Assembly (NCBI GenBank): GCA_030655075.1
Contig: JAURWE010000055.1
Span: 1-64,000 of the forward strand
Direction of reading: 5' to 3'
DNA: 64,000 nucleotides
Source: Pararhizobium sp.
Lineage (GTDB): Bacteria; Pseudomonadota; Alphaproteobacteria; Rhizobiales; Rhizobiaceae
The notes under the pieces are model-generated. The model was not told where the DNA came from. It was given only the letters and a program-made list of their open reading frames with translations, and did not search any database. The position numbers and the translations under genes are program-made. Below are positions 23,882 through 32,036 of this stretch, in pieces; positions within the stretch are counted from its first letter, which is position 1; every line of letters starts with the position of its first letter.

Positions 23882-26188
23882 TTATCCTGCTACCGCCAAG
23901 GCACCATCGGCGCGCAGCGACTGTCCGCGCGACGAGGCAACGACGGCATCGACATCGAGAATGAGAGCAACGCGGCCATCACCGAGAATTGTCGCCGCGG
24001 CAATGCCGGGCACATGGTTGTAATTGGCTTCGAGGCTCTTGATGACGACCTGACGCTGTCCCTGGATGGCATCGACCATCAGGGCACGCTGGCCACCGCC
24101 TTCGGATTCCACCAGTAGGGCGACACCTTCGACCGGGTTTGCCTGGGTGGCCCGAAAGTTGAGGATGCGGCCGACATCGACCAGCGGGCAGAAGCTGTTG
24201 CGGATCGAGATCAGGCGCTGCGTGGCGCCGAAGCTGTGGATTGCCGACGCCTCCGGCTGCAGCGTTTCGACGATCGCCGTCAGCGGAACCACCAGGGTCT
24301 GGCCGGCAACGGTGACGACCATGCCGTCGAGAACTGCGAGCGTCAGCGGCAGGCTCATGCTGAAGATCGAGCCGTGACCGGGCTTGGAGGAGATGTTGAT
24401 GCGGCCGCCGAGCGCCTGGATCGAACGCTTGACCACGTCCATGCCGACACCGCGGCCGGAGAGGTCGGACACCTTGTCGGCGGTCGAGAAGCCGGCGTGG
24501 AAGATCAGGTTGTCGATTTCCTCGTCCGACAGATTGGCGTCTGCAGCGATAAGATCGTTGTCGATCGCCTTCTGGCGGACCTTTTCGCGGTTGATGCCGG
24601 CGCCGTCGTCCGACAGTTCGATGACGATGCGGCCGGAGCGGTGCTTGGCGGTCAGCTTGACAGTGCCTTCGGCGTTCTTGCCGGCGGCAATGCGCTTTTC
24701 CGGTGTTTCAAGACCGTGATCGACGGCGTTGCGGATCATATGCGTCAGCGGTTCGGCCAGCTTGTCGATGACCGTCTTGTCGACTTCGGTGTTTTCGCCT
24801 TCGGTGACGAGACGGACCGACTTGCCGGTAATGTCGGCGATTTCGCGAACCGTGCGGGCCATGCGCTGGAACACCGGCTTGACCGGCTGGGCGCGGATGG
24901 CCATGACCGAGTCCTGGATCTCGCGGGTCAGCTGCTGCAGCTCTTCCAGGCCCATGTTGATCGAGGAGAGGCCATTGGTGTCGTTCTCGATGACGCTCTG
25001 GGAGAGCATGGCCTGGTTGATGACGAGTTCGCCGACGAGGTTGATCAGCCGGTCGACACGATCGAGATCGACGCGGATGGTGGTCGCGGCGGCAGCGGAC
25101 GCCTGATTGTTGGCCTGGGCTGCCATGGCAGCGGCCGTTGCAGCAGCTTTGGACGGGTCGGCGGCGGCGCGGGCAGCGTTGCCGGCGATCTGCACGACAT
25201 TGCTTGCCGTGTCGGCAGCAGCGACGGCGGCCTGAAGGTCGTCGGTCTCAGGTGCGGCGGAAAGCTCTGCTGCCGGGGTAAGGCCATGATCTTCATCAAG
25301 CGCCGACAGGTCGAAGGGCACCGGCTGCATCGGCAGATCGGCATCGCCTGTGACAGGCTCGGCACCGGCATCGGCGGCAATGATTTCGAGATCGCAGTCC
25401 CACTCGGCAAACTCGAAGACCGACCGGATCGCCTCTTCGCCCTTTTCGGTGGCGAGCGAGATTTTCCAGGAGAAGTAGGCCGATTCCGGATCCATCTGAT
25501 CCAGCGGCGGCAGGCTGTCCATGTTGCAATGGATGCTCATCTCGCCAAGGCGCGACAGGTCGCGCAGCAGCAGCGTCGCCTCGTTGCCCTTGGAATAGAG
25601 ATCCGATTTCGGCTTGAAACTGATGTCGTAGAGCGGAGCCGTGTTTTCTTCAGCCTCGTCAACACCGAAATCATCGAACGAGAAGGCGACGGGCGCAAAA
25701 CCATGCTCGTTGACCGGGGCCGGTTCCACAACAGCAACGGGTGCCGGCGCTGCGGCCTTGGGCTTTGCAGCCATCGGCACCTCGGCGGCACTTGCCTTCG
25801 GCGTTTCGCCATTGGCCAGAGCCTCGAGTTCGCGGATCAGCGTCTTGCTGCGCGCTTCGTCAACGCTGCCGCCGTCGCGGGCGACGTTGGTGAGATCGGC
25901 CAGGACGTCGGCCGACTTCAGCATGACCTTGAGGACGTCCTGGTTGGGTTCCAGCTTGTTGGATCGAACGCAATCAAGTGTCGTCTCGAATACGTGCGCG
26001 AAAGAGACGAGGTCGTCGAGACCGAAGGCTCCAGCGCCGCCCTTGATCGAGTGAACGGCGCGGAAAACCGCGTTGACCGTTTCCGGGTCGCGATCGCCGT
26101 CGTTCAGCTTGAGGAGACCGGATTCCAGTTCAGCGAGCTGTTCCTCGCACTCCTGAAAGAAAATCTCTTTGATTTCGTTCATATCCAT
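23882..26188 (-). CDS. cheA: Chemotaxis histidine kinase CheA
   Basis: Central kinase that phosphorylates CheY1, CheY2 and CheB. The 768-aa protein has an N-terminal Hpt domain (phospho-His46 in FRAVHSIKGGAGAFG), a long Ala/Pro-rich linker, a second regulatory-binding segment, a dimerisation helix pair (about 370-430), an ATPase core (N box MIRNAVDHGLE, DDGAGINREKV, GRGVGMDVV) and a C-terminal CheW-like domain ending near ILDVDAVVASSRG. It lies 15 nt downstream of cheY1. Confidence 0.97.
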   Translation of the reverse strand: MDMNEIKEIFFQECEEQLAELESGLLKLNDGDRDPETVNAVFRAVHSIKGGAGAFGLDDLVSFAHVFETTLDCVRSNKLEPNQDVLKVMLKSADVLADLTNVARDGGSVDEARSKTLIRELEALANGETPKASAAEVPMAAKPKAAAPAPVAVVEPAPVNEHGFAPVAFSFDDFGVDEAEENTAPLYDISFKPKSDLYSKGNEATLLLRDLSRLGEMSIHCNMDSLPPLDQMDPESAYFSWKISLATEKGEEAIRSVFEFAEWDCDLEIIAADAGAEPVTGDADLPMQPVPFDLSALDEDHGLTPAAELSAAPETDDLQAAVAAADTASNVVQIAGNAARAAADPSKAAATAAAMAAQANNQASAAAATTIRVDLDRVDRLINLVGELVINQAMLSQSVIENDTNGLSSINMGLEELQQLTREIQDSVMAIRAQPVKPVFQRMARTVREIADITGKSVRLVTEGENTEVDKTVIDKLAEPLTHMIRNAVDHGLETPEKRIAAGKNAEGTVKLTAKHRSGRIVIELSDDGAGINREKVRQKAIDNDLIAADANLSDEEIDNLIFHAGFSTADKVSDLSGRGVGMDVVKRSIQALGGRINISSKPGHGSIFSMSLPLTLAVLDGMVVTVAGQTLVVPLTAIVETLQPEASAIHSFGATQRLISIRNSFCPLVDVGRILNFRATQANPVEGVALLVESEGGGQRALMVDAIQGQRQVVIKSLEANYNHVPGIAAATILGDGRVALILDVDAVVASSRGQSLRADGALAVAG

Positions 26189-26203
26189 TGGGTGAAATCC
26201 TGA

Positions 26204-26569
26204 TTAAGCGGTTACACGCTCGATAGCATCGATCAGTTTCGTCGGATCGAACGGCTTGACGATCCAGCCGGTTGCACCGGCCTGACGGGCGCGGTTCTTC
26301 TTCTCGGCATCGCTTTCCGTGGTCAGAACGAGGATCGGGATCGCCCGGAATTTCTCGTTTCTGCGGACCCCTTCGATGAAGCCGAAACCATCGAGGCGCG
26401 GCATGTTGATGTCGGTGACGATGACGTCGGGATTTGCATCCTCGAGAATTTCCAGGCCTTCAATGCCGTCTTCTGCCTGGATCGTCTCAAACCCAGCATT
26501 GTTCAGCGTAACGAGAAGCATGTTGCGGATCGTGCGGGAGTCATCGACCGTCAGTACTTTTTTCTTCAT
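26204..26569 (-). CDS. cheY1: Response regulator CheY1 (phosphate sink)
   Basis: Single-domain receiver between cheS and cheA, the position of CheY1 in rhizobia, where it drains phosphate back from CheY2 via CheA. The 121-aa product has VDDSRTIRN near the N-terminus, phospho-acceptor D53 in VIVTDINMPRLDG, Thr in LVLTTESD and Lys in WIVKPFDPTK. It starts 3 nt after the cheS stop. Confidence 0.95.
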   Translation of the reverse strand: MKKKVLTVDDSRTIRNMLLVTLNNAGFETIQAEDGIEGLEILEDANPDVIVTDINMPRLDGFGFIEGVRRNEKFRAIPILVLTTESDAEKKNRARQAGATGWIVKPFDPTKLIDAIERVTA

Positions 26570-26572
26570 GAC

Positions 26573-26866
26573 TTAAATCTCCTTTGCCAGCAGATGATCG
26601 ATATTCACACCGACGAGTTGGCTTGTTTTTGTGAATGCGTCAGAAACTTTGCTGAATTTGAAAGACACCTTGTCTTCCTCCCAGCATTTTGCGGCGGCCA
26701 TCAGCACCTGCAGACACAGGGCGCCGACACGCTCGACCGCAGAGGCATCGATGGTGAGATTTGTGCCGCGCACACCCATCAGCTTGCCATGCAGCAATGT
26801 CGCTTCATTGAGGTCCAGCACCGGTGCCAGACTTAGGCTTTGTCCAGCGGCTTTCTTGCTCGCCAT
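26573..26866 (-). CDS. cheS: CheS, STAS-domain chemotaxis accessory protein
   Basis: A 97-aa STAS-like (anti-sigma-antagonist) domain protein (TNLTIDASAVERVGALCLQV). In Sinorhizobium meliloti CheS binds CheA and speeds CheY1-P dephosphorylation; position and length match. Its ATG overlaps the TGA of the 36-codon ORF upstream (TGATG), and a GAGGAAAG ribosome binding site lies 6-8 nt before it. Confidence 0.9.
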   Translation of the reverse strand: MASKKAAGQSLSLAPVLDLNEATLLHGKLMGVRGTNLTIDASAVERVGALCLQVLMAAAKCWEEDKVSFKFSKVSDAFTKTSQLVGVNIDHLLAKEI

Positions 26867-26976
26867 CAGATCTTTCCTCGTATGCTTGAGTACCGTGCAT
26901 TGCTTGTCTTGAAATCCGCGCCGTTCTTGAGCCGGGTGGCGGCAGTCGCGTAGGTCGTGGTGCTGCGCGGCATCAT
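26866..26976 (-). CDS. Small ORF (36 aa) between icpA and cheS, function unknown
   Basis: Two consecutive ATGs (26976 and 26973) follow the icpA stop by 3 nt; a strong GGGAGG ribosome binding site lies about 7 nt upstream, inside the end of icpA. The frame ends in TGA that shares its A with the cheS ATG. The product begins MMPRSTTTYATAATRLKNGA and is basic (net positive). Codons 3-24 almost all end in G or C, as in neighbouring genes. No known family is recognised. Strong initiation signal plus exact fit make translation likely; function is open. Confidence 0.58.
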   Translation of the reverse strand: MMPRSTTTYATAATRLKNGADFKTSNARYSSIRGKI

Positions 26977-26979
26977 CGG

Positions 26980-28671
26980 TCAGCCTCCCAATCCGGCCAG
27001 GCGGCCGGAGAAATGCGCGTTGTCGTCCTGCTCTTCGAAACCATGCCCTGCGTCGTAGCGGTCACGGGCGATCGCGTTCGCTGCCGGACGGGCAGCGGCT
27101 TTGGCCTGGTTGCTCTGGCGCTGGAGATGGAACTGCCGGATTGTCTGACCAAGCTCGACGATGACGGTCTGCAGATCGTCGGATGCGGCGCGGGCAACAG
27201 CGGCCTCGCCGGCGCCGTCCATGACCCGCTCGCCGATTTTGCCGACCGTGGCGGAGACAGATTCAAGCCCGCTTGCCTGCTCGCTGGTGTGAACGGCGAT
27301 GCCGGCAATGGCGGCGTTGATGTCGACCACCTGCTGGACGATGCTGCCGATGGCGTCCTGCGTGCGGGCGACCATCTGGACGCCGGCATCGACCTGCGCC
27401 TTGGTGCCGGTTACCAACTGCTTGATTTCGCGGGCGGCATCGCCGGAGCGCTGCGCAAGGGCACGGACTTCCTGGGCGACGACGGCAAAACCGCGGCCGC
27501 TTTCGCCGGCGCGGGCCGCTTCGATCCCGGCGTTGAGGGCCAGAAGGTTGGTTTGGAAGGCAATCTCATCGATGGTGCCAATGATCTGGCCGATCTTTTC
27601 TGCCGACGTCTCGATATCGGCCATGGCGGAAATTGCCTGGCCAACGATGTCACCACTCTTTTCGGCCGACTGGCGCGTCAGCGCTGCGGCAGCCTCAGCT
27701 TTTCGGGTGTCGCCTGCGCTCGCGCGCACATGGCCGGCGATAGCGGCCAGCACCCGGCTTGCCTCGGACAGATCTGCAGACTGGCGTTCGGATCTTTCCG
27801 AAAACCCGACGGTCGCGGCCGAGAGCTTCTGGGCACCGGCCTCGATGTCCGCACTTTTCTGCGTGAACGCGGCAAAGCGCTCCTCGAGATTGTGAAGCGC
27901 CTGATTGAACAGATCGGCCAGCGCCCTGACGCTGTCGGGCGCTTCGTCCGGGATGCGCACGGAGAAATCCTGATCGGCGAGTGCGCGGATGGCGGCGCCG
28001 AAGGCAAGGTCTACCTCGGCCTGATCGGCGCGGCGCTGTTCGGCGAGTGCACGCTGGTGGGTCTGGCGAAGTTCGTTGAAGCGCAGCGAAACGTTGATCT
28101 CGGCATCGACCATGATGGTGCGCAGCAGGGCGGCAACCAGCGCGGAGAGCTCATTCTTCCGGGCTTTTCCGGATGATAGGATCGACTTCGGCCAGAACTC
28201 GGCGATCAGACCATCGACGACGTGCTCCAGCACCACAGAGTGGCCAACGACATTCCAGCGCGGATCGAGACCCATGCGGCTTTCGGTATCGGAGAGAACC
28301 TTGACACGCTCGGCATACAGACTGTCGAAGCGGGCGTCGGTCAGAACACCCCAGTGGGATGATTGAAGATCGTGCAGACGCTCGACCTGGCGCTCGCTCG
28401 AAAACTGGCGGGCAGCATCGGGGAATGTTTGCAGGCGCTGAAAAAGATCGCGAAGCCCGGCTTCGACATGCGGTGTGATGGTAGAGCGGTGCTTGCGCAT
28501 GAGATCGCTCTGCGCAGTCTCGAGACCGGCAAACCGCAAGCGGTCACGCAGGCTGCCTGCCTGGGCGCTTCGAGCCTGATCTGTTGACGCTTCCTGTTGC
28601 AACACGGTCCCCGAATTCCAATGCGACGCTGGCGGAATGCCAGCGAAACCATCAAAATCGAGCCCGGGCAC
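26980..28671 (-). CDS. icpA: IcpA, soluble globin-coupled methyl-accepting chemotaxis protein
   Basis: First gene of the che operon. The product of about 563 aa lacks membrane helices. The N-terminal part (about residues 40-190) fits a globin-sensor domain, with FDSLYAERVKV and NVVGHSVVLEHVV as typical helices and a candidate proximal His in LHDLQSSHWG; heme/oxygen sensing is inferred. The C-terminal part is a classic transducer domain (EIAFQTNLLALNAGIEAARA, FAVVAQEVRALAQRSGDAA). No CheR/CheB-binding pentapeptide ends the protein. The start I list is a GTG with a poor ribosome binding site; a start at V23 (GTG preceded by GGGGAC) is also possible. Confidence 0.9.
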   Translation of the reverse strand: MPGLDFDGFAGIPPASHWNSGTVLQQEASTDQARSAQAGSLRDRLRFAGLETAQSDLMRKHRSTITPHVEAGLRDLFQRLQTFPDAARQFSSERQVERLHDLQSSHWGVLTDARFDSLYAERVKVLSDTESRMGLDPRWNVVGHSVVLEHVVDGLIAEFWPKSILSSGKARKNELSALVAALLRTIMVDAEINVSLRFNELRQTHQRALAEQRRADQAEVDLAFGAAIRALADQDFSVRIPDEAPDSVRALADLFNQALHNLEERFAAFTQKSADIEAGAQKLSAATVGFSERSERQSADLSEASRVLAAIAGHVRASAGDTRKAEAAAALTRQSAEKSGDIVGQAISAMADIETSAEKIGQIIGTIDEIAFQTNLLALNAGIEAARAGESGRGFAVVAQEVRALAQRSGDAAREIKQLVTGTKAQVDAGVQMVARTQDAIGSIVQQVVDINAAIAGIAVHTSEQASGLESVSATVGKIGERVMDGAGEAAVARAASDDLQTVIVELGQTIRQFHLQRQSNQAKAAARPAANAIARDRYDAGHGFEEQDDNAHFSGRLAGLGG

Positions 28672-29123
28672 AGATTAAGGCGCAATACACCGCCCGTAGA
28701 CGCCCTTGCGGACGTTCAACACAAAACCCGAAGCACCGGTGTTACCCGTTGCGTTCCCCGCGCATAATTCTGATGGAAGAGTCATACCGGATCTATCCGG
28801 TCCGGCGGCGCGGCATCATGCCTTCGAAATCCGACGTGTCAGACAATGTTTATGGTTAATTCCTTGCTTGAAGGTTAACGTTGTTCTGCGGCTACATGCT
28901 TTCCCCAAAATTAACGAGGCCGTGGGCAAAACCGCAGAAGCCGCAGTGCCGTTTCGGGAGGCGCTATGTAAAAACAACAGGTTTTCAATGATTAATCCTA
29001 GCAGTTGACCAGGATGACGCCCGACTCTATTCGATGGAGCATGGCGTGGCGCAAGCCCGACGCAAGCAACAGCGGTCTAAGTGACGTTGCATGTTGACGA
29101 TGATGTCATCAAAGGAATGAACA
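28672..29123. promoter_or_regulatory. che operon upstream region; possible CtrA half-sites
   Basis: About 450 bp without a supportable gene upstream of icpA; it should hold the che promoter. On the minus strand TTAACCAT (28852-28859), a sequence resembling the alphaproteobacterial CtrA half-site, and a second GTTAACCTT (28871-28879) lie 180-210 bp upstream of icpA. Spacing does not match the full TTAA-N7-TTAA site. No -35/-10 pair is assigned. Confidence 0.35.
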
Positions 29124-29237
29124 ATGATTGTTCTTGGACTGAGCGCAATGCTTATAGCCACCTGCACGTTGGCAGCCATATCTCTGCTCATGAATATTGA
29201 GGCAGAAAAAACCACATCCCTCGGACCGATTTTCTGA
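29124..29237 (+). CDS. Possible small membrane protein (37 aa)
   Basis: ATG at 29124 with AGGA 7 nt upstream (AAAGGAATGAACAATG). The product starts MIVLGLSAMLIATCTLAA and has one hydrophobic helix of about 23 residues followed by a short tail, EAEKTTSLGPIF. Codon use is AT-rich at third positions, unlike the flanking genes. It stands alone between icpA and rhaK and is convergent with rhaK. Evidence is the ribosome binding site and the helix only. Confidence 0.38.
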   Translation: MIVLGLSAMLIATCTLAAISLLMNIEAEKTTSLGPIF

Positions 29238-29286
29238 TCGTATCTTCTGCGTTCTAAAAATTTCGACGTTTCCGAAGACTTTAACC

Positions 29287-29325
29287 GTCGCGGGACTGCG
29301 CGACAGCAACCGAAGCACTGCTTCA
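29287..29325 (-). terminator. Possible weak terminator after rhaK
   Basis: Immediately after the rhaK stop, GAAGCA/TGCTTC (about 29312-29324) and GTCGCG/CGCGAC (29287-29304) can form two short hairpins in the leftward transcript. No T-run follows, so this is only a candidate 3' end. Confidence 0.3.
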
Positions 29326-30705
29326 GGCTTTATAGGCTGCTTCAGCACGGGCCCGCCACTTCTCAGCATAGACCTGCATTCGCGCGTCCGGCACCGCAAC
29401 GAATGGTGTCAGCTCGCTTGCCGGCGGATGATCGATCGCCAACATCGCAGCCCCGACACTGGTACCGGTGGCGCTGCCGCTGCCCGACAGCACGCTACGC
29501 CCGGTGGCGATAGCCAGCATCTGCTTGAACTGGGCGTTCTCGGAAAACGGACCTTCGACAATGACAGGACCATCCGCGCCGATCAGATCGAGGCAGGTGG
29601 CCGTCATCAACGCGAGATAGAACGAGATCGCCACAGTTCGCTCGGCCGAGGAGAGCGTGTCTGCCGGTGCTGTCCAGGATGCGCCGTTGTGCGGATAGGG
29701 TCCGGAGCCCTCGGGCGTGGAAGGCAGGATCATGACATCCCGCTCCAACACGGCTGTCATGTCTGCCGGCGCAATGGCGACACCGCCCCGCCCGCCAAGC
29801 ACCGAAAAGGCGCGGCCGCCCATGAAGCGGGCGGAGCGCACGGGCTGGCCGAGCGCATTGACGTTGATCAGCGTGTCGCGCTGTTCGTCGAGCACGACGT
29901 CCCTGCCGCCCACCGACATGACGATGACCCAGGTTCCGGTCGAGATCACCGAAAAGGGCGCCGTCATCGACAGGACATGCGGCAGCAGCGAGGCGTTGGA
30001 ATCGTGAATGCCGCAGTGAACCGGCGTGGTGGCCGGAATGCCGGTGTAGGCGGCGACCTCAGGCAGCAGCGTTGCCAGTACATCGGACGCCTTGCGCACG
30101 GGCGCCATCAGCGGTTCCCAGCCCTGCGAGCGGACCATGCTGGAATAGCGGTTGTTGTCCGGCTCCCAGAGATCGGTATGGCAGCCGAGCGAGGTCACCT
30201 CGTTGGCGAGCACGCCGCTTAGGAGGAACGACCAGTATTGCGCATACATCAGAATCGTCGTGACCTCCGCAAATTCCTGCGGGAAGGTCTGGGCCTGATA
30301 GAAAATCTGGGCGCCGACATTGAGGCCGCCGGGAAGTTTCGGCGTGCCGGTTTCCGCGAACGGAGGACGGATCCGGGCATAGTCTTCGGAAAGCACTTCT
30401 GGACCGGTGAATTCATAGTCGATGACCGGCATGGCCAGTTCTCGGCCGGCCATCAGCACGCCGGTGGCGCCGTGCGTGGTGATCGAGATCGCATCGACGG
30501 GGTGTTCCGCGTGCAGCGCCTTGAGGCTGTCCAGAACGAAGGACCACAAGCGGCCGGTATCGAAATGCGGATAGGGCGCCGTGCTCATCACCGTATTGGG
30601 CGTGGTGCGAACGGCGATCTCGCTGAGCGTGGCGGCATCGACCAGCGCCACCTTGGCATTTGTCTTTCCGATATCGATGACGGCGATGGTGCTGGGGTTG
30701 TTCAT
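29323..30705 (-). CDS. rhaK: L-rhamnulose kinase RhaK
   Basis: FGGY-family sugar kinase that phosphorylates L-rhamnulose. The 460-aa protein has the N-terminal phosphate-binding motif AVIDIGKTNAKVALVDA, a second motif HCGIHDSNASLLPHV, VISTGTWVIVMS, and a C-terminal GSGSATGTSVGAAMLAI. In Rhizobium leguminosarum RhaK is also needed for rhamnose uptake through the ABC importer encoded upstream. It is last in the leftward rhaRSTPQUK run, 4 nt after rhaU. Confidence 0.95.
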   Translation of the reverse strand: MNNPSTIAVIDIGKTNAKVALVDAATLSEIAVRTTPNTVMSTAPYPHFDTGRLWSFVLDSLKALHAEHPVDAISITTHGATGVLMAGRELAMPVIDYEFTGPEVLSEDYARIRPPFAETGTPKLPGGLNVGAQIFYQAQTFPQEFAEVTTILMYAQYWSFLLSGVLANEVTSLGCHTDLWEPDNNRYSSMVRSQGWEPLMAPVRKASDVLATLLPEVAAYTGIPATTPVHCGIHDSNASLLPHVLSMTAPFSVISTGTWVIVMSVGGRDVVLDEQRDTLINVNALGQPVRSARFMGGRAFSVLGGRGGVAIAPADMTAVLERDVMILPSTPEGSGPYPHNGASWTAPADTLSSAERTVAISFYLALMTATCLDLIGADGPVIVEGPFSENAQFKQMLAIATGRSVLSGSGSATGTSVGAAMLAIDHPPASELTPFVAVPDARMQVYAEKWRARAEAAYKA

Positions 30706-30709
30706 GGGA

Positions 30710-31024
30710 TCAGGACATGTGGAAGACGGTTTTCAGGGGAGCGGCGACCGGCTCATTGTCGGCCTTCGTTTCCATGAGATCGGCCATATAGGCCCACCAT
30801 TTCTTCATGACCGGATGATCGGGCAGTGCCGCCATCGTGTGATCGTCGCGGCGCCAGAGCACGCCGAACAGGAGGCCGGTTTCCGCATCGAGATGGATGG
30901 AATAGTCGGACACGCCGGCCTCTGTCAGCAGCGCCGAAAGCTCCGGCCAGATCGCATCGTGGCGCGCCTGGTATTCCTCTTCCATGCCGGGATTGAGCCG
31001 CATGCGAAACGCGTATTTCTCCAT
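30710..31024 (-). CDS. rhaU: L-rhamnose mutarotase RhaU
   Basis: Interconverts alpha and beta anomers of L-rhamnose. The product is 104 aa, the usual length for the family, and begins MEKYAFRMRLNPGMEEEYQA; catalytic-type segments are YSIHLDAETGLLFGVLWRRD and WWAYMADLMET. The open frame continues upstream to 31063, but the ATG at 31024 gives the standard N-terminus. It lies 10 nt after rhaQ. Confidence 0.95.
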   Translation of the reverse strand: MEKYAFRMRLNPGMEEEYQARHDAIWPELSALLTEAGVSDYSIHLDAETGLLFGVLWRRDDHTMAALPDHPVMKKWWAYMADLMETKADNEPVAAPLKTVFHMS

Positions 31025-31034
31025 CGAAACGTCC

Positions 31035-32036
31035 TCAGTGCGCCCGGCCGCGCAGGCGGCCATAGAGGATCGGCAGCGCGATGACCGAGATCAGCAGGAT
31101 ACCGATGAAGATCGACATGACAATGCCGGGAACGTTGAGCAGGCCGAAACCGAAGGTAACCATGCCCATGATCAAGGCCGCCAGCACGACGCCGGGGATC
31201 TTGCCGGAACCGCCGAGAATACTGACGCCGCCGAGCACGACCATCGTCACCACTTCCAGCTCCCAGCCGAGCGCGATCGACGGCCGCGTCGAGCCGAGGC
31301 GCGAGGTCAGGCAGATCGAGGCGATTCCGGCCATCAGGCCCGTCAGCAGGAAGAGGATGAATTTGACCCGGCCGACGCGGACACCGGAAAACAGGGCGGC
31401 GGTCTGGTTGTTGCCGATGGCATAGACAGCGCGGCCGAAATTGGTCTTGTGCAGCAGCACGCCATAGATGACGGCCAGAAGCACGAAGAGGCAGAACTCG
31501 AAGGAGAACACCCACCAGACGTAGCCCTGGCCGAAGAACGAGAAGCTGGCCGGATAACCGGTGAACGCCTTGTCGCCGAGGATGACGAAGGAGAGACCGC
31601 GAAACAGGCTCATCGTGCCGATGGTGACGACGATCGACGGCAGGCCAAGGCCAGTGACGAGCAGACCATTGACCATGCCGCAGACGAGGCCCGTTGCCAG
31701 GCCGACGGCCACAAGGGTCGGCGTGTCGAAACCAAGCTGGACGAACAGGCCCATCATCGTCGAGGTCAGCGCGATGATCGAAGCAACAGACAGATCGATC
31801 TCACCGGCAATGATGACCAGCGCCATGGCAAAGGCGATCATCGCCTTTTCGGTGAAGTTGAAGGTCGCGTCGGAGAGATTCCACGGATCGAGGAAATAGG
31901 GCGATGCGAAGGAGTTGATCGTGAAGATCGCCACGGCCACCACCAAAAGAAGCGTCTCCCAGCTTTTCAGCGTACGGGCGCCGCCGCTCTGCAGCCGGTC
32001 GGGGATGTTACGCGCGGTCATCTGGGTTTCAGCCAT
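31035..32036 (-). CDS. rhaQ: L-rhamnose ABC transporter permease RhaQ
   Basis: One of two permeases of the rhamnose importer. About 333 aa with roughly 8-10 membrane segments and the sugar-permease motifs AGEIDLSVASIIALTSTMMG and GSGKIPGVVLAALIMGMVTF. I start it at the ATG at 32036, which shares its A with the rhaP TGA (TGATG); a longer frame upstream merely reads through rhaP in another frame. Confidence 0.94.
   Translation of the reverse strand: MAETQMTARNIPDRLQSGGARTLKSWETLLLVVAVAIFTINSFASPYFLDPWNLSDATFNFTEKAMIAFAMALVIIAGEIDLSVASIIALTSTMMGLFVQLGFDTPTLVAVGLATGLVCGMVNGLLVTGLGLPSIVVTIGTMSLFRGLSFVILGDKAFTGYPASFSFFGQGYVWWVFSFEFCLFVLLAVIYGVLLHKTNFGRAVYAIGNNQTAALFSGVRVGRVKFILFLLTGLMAGIASICLTSRLGSTRPSIALGWELEVVTMVVLGGVSILGGSGKIPGVVLAALIMGMVTFGFGLLNVPGIVMSIFIGILLISVIALPILYGRLRGRAH

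Noticed and set aside
24236..26203. Very long plus-strand open frame opposite cheA
   Set aside because: It mirrors the cheA codons; the product is low complexity (His/Arg/Gly-rich) with no family similarity, and the opposite frame is a clear CheA. This is a usual by-product of high GC.
29027..29215. Minus-strand ORF in the icpA-rhaK gap
   Set aside because: No ribosome binding site; it is antisense to the better-supported 37-aa ORF and ends in unlikely composition.
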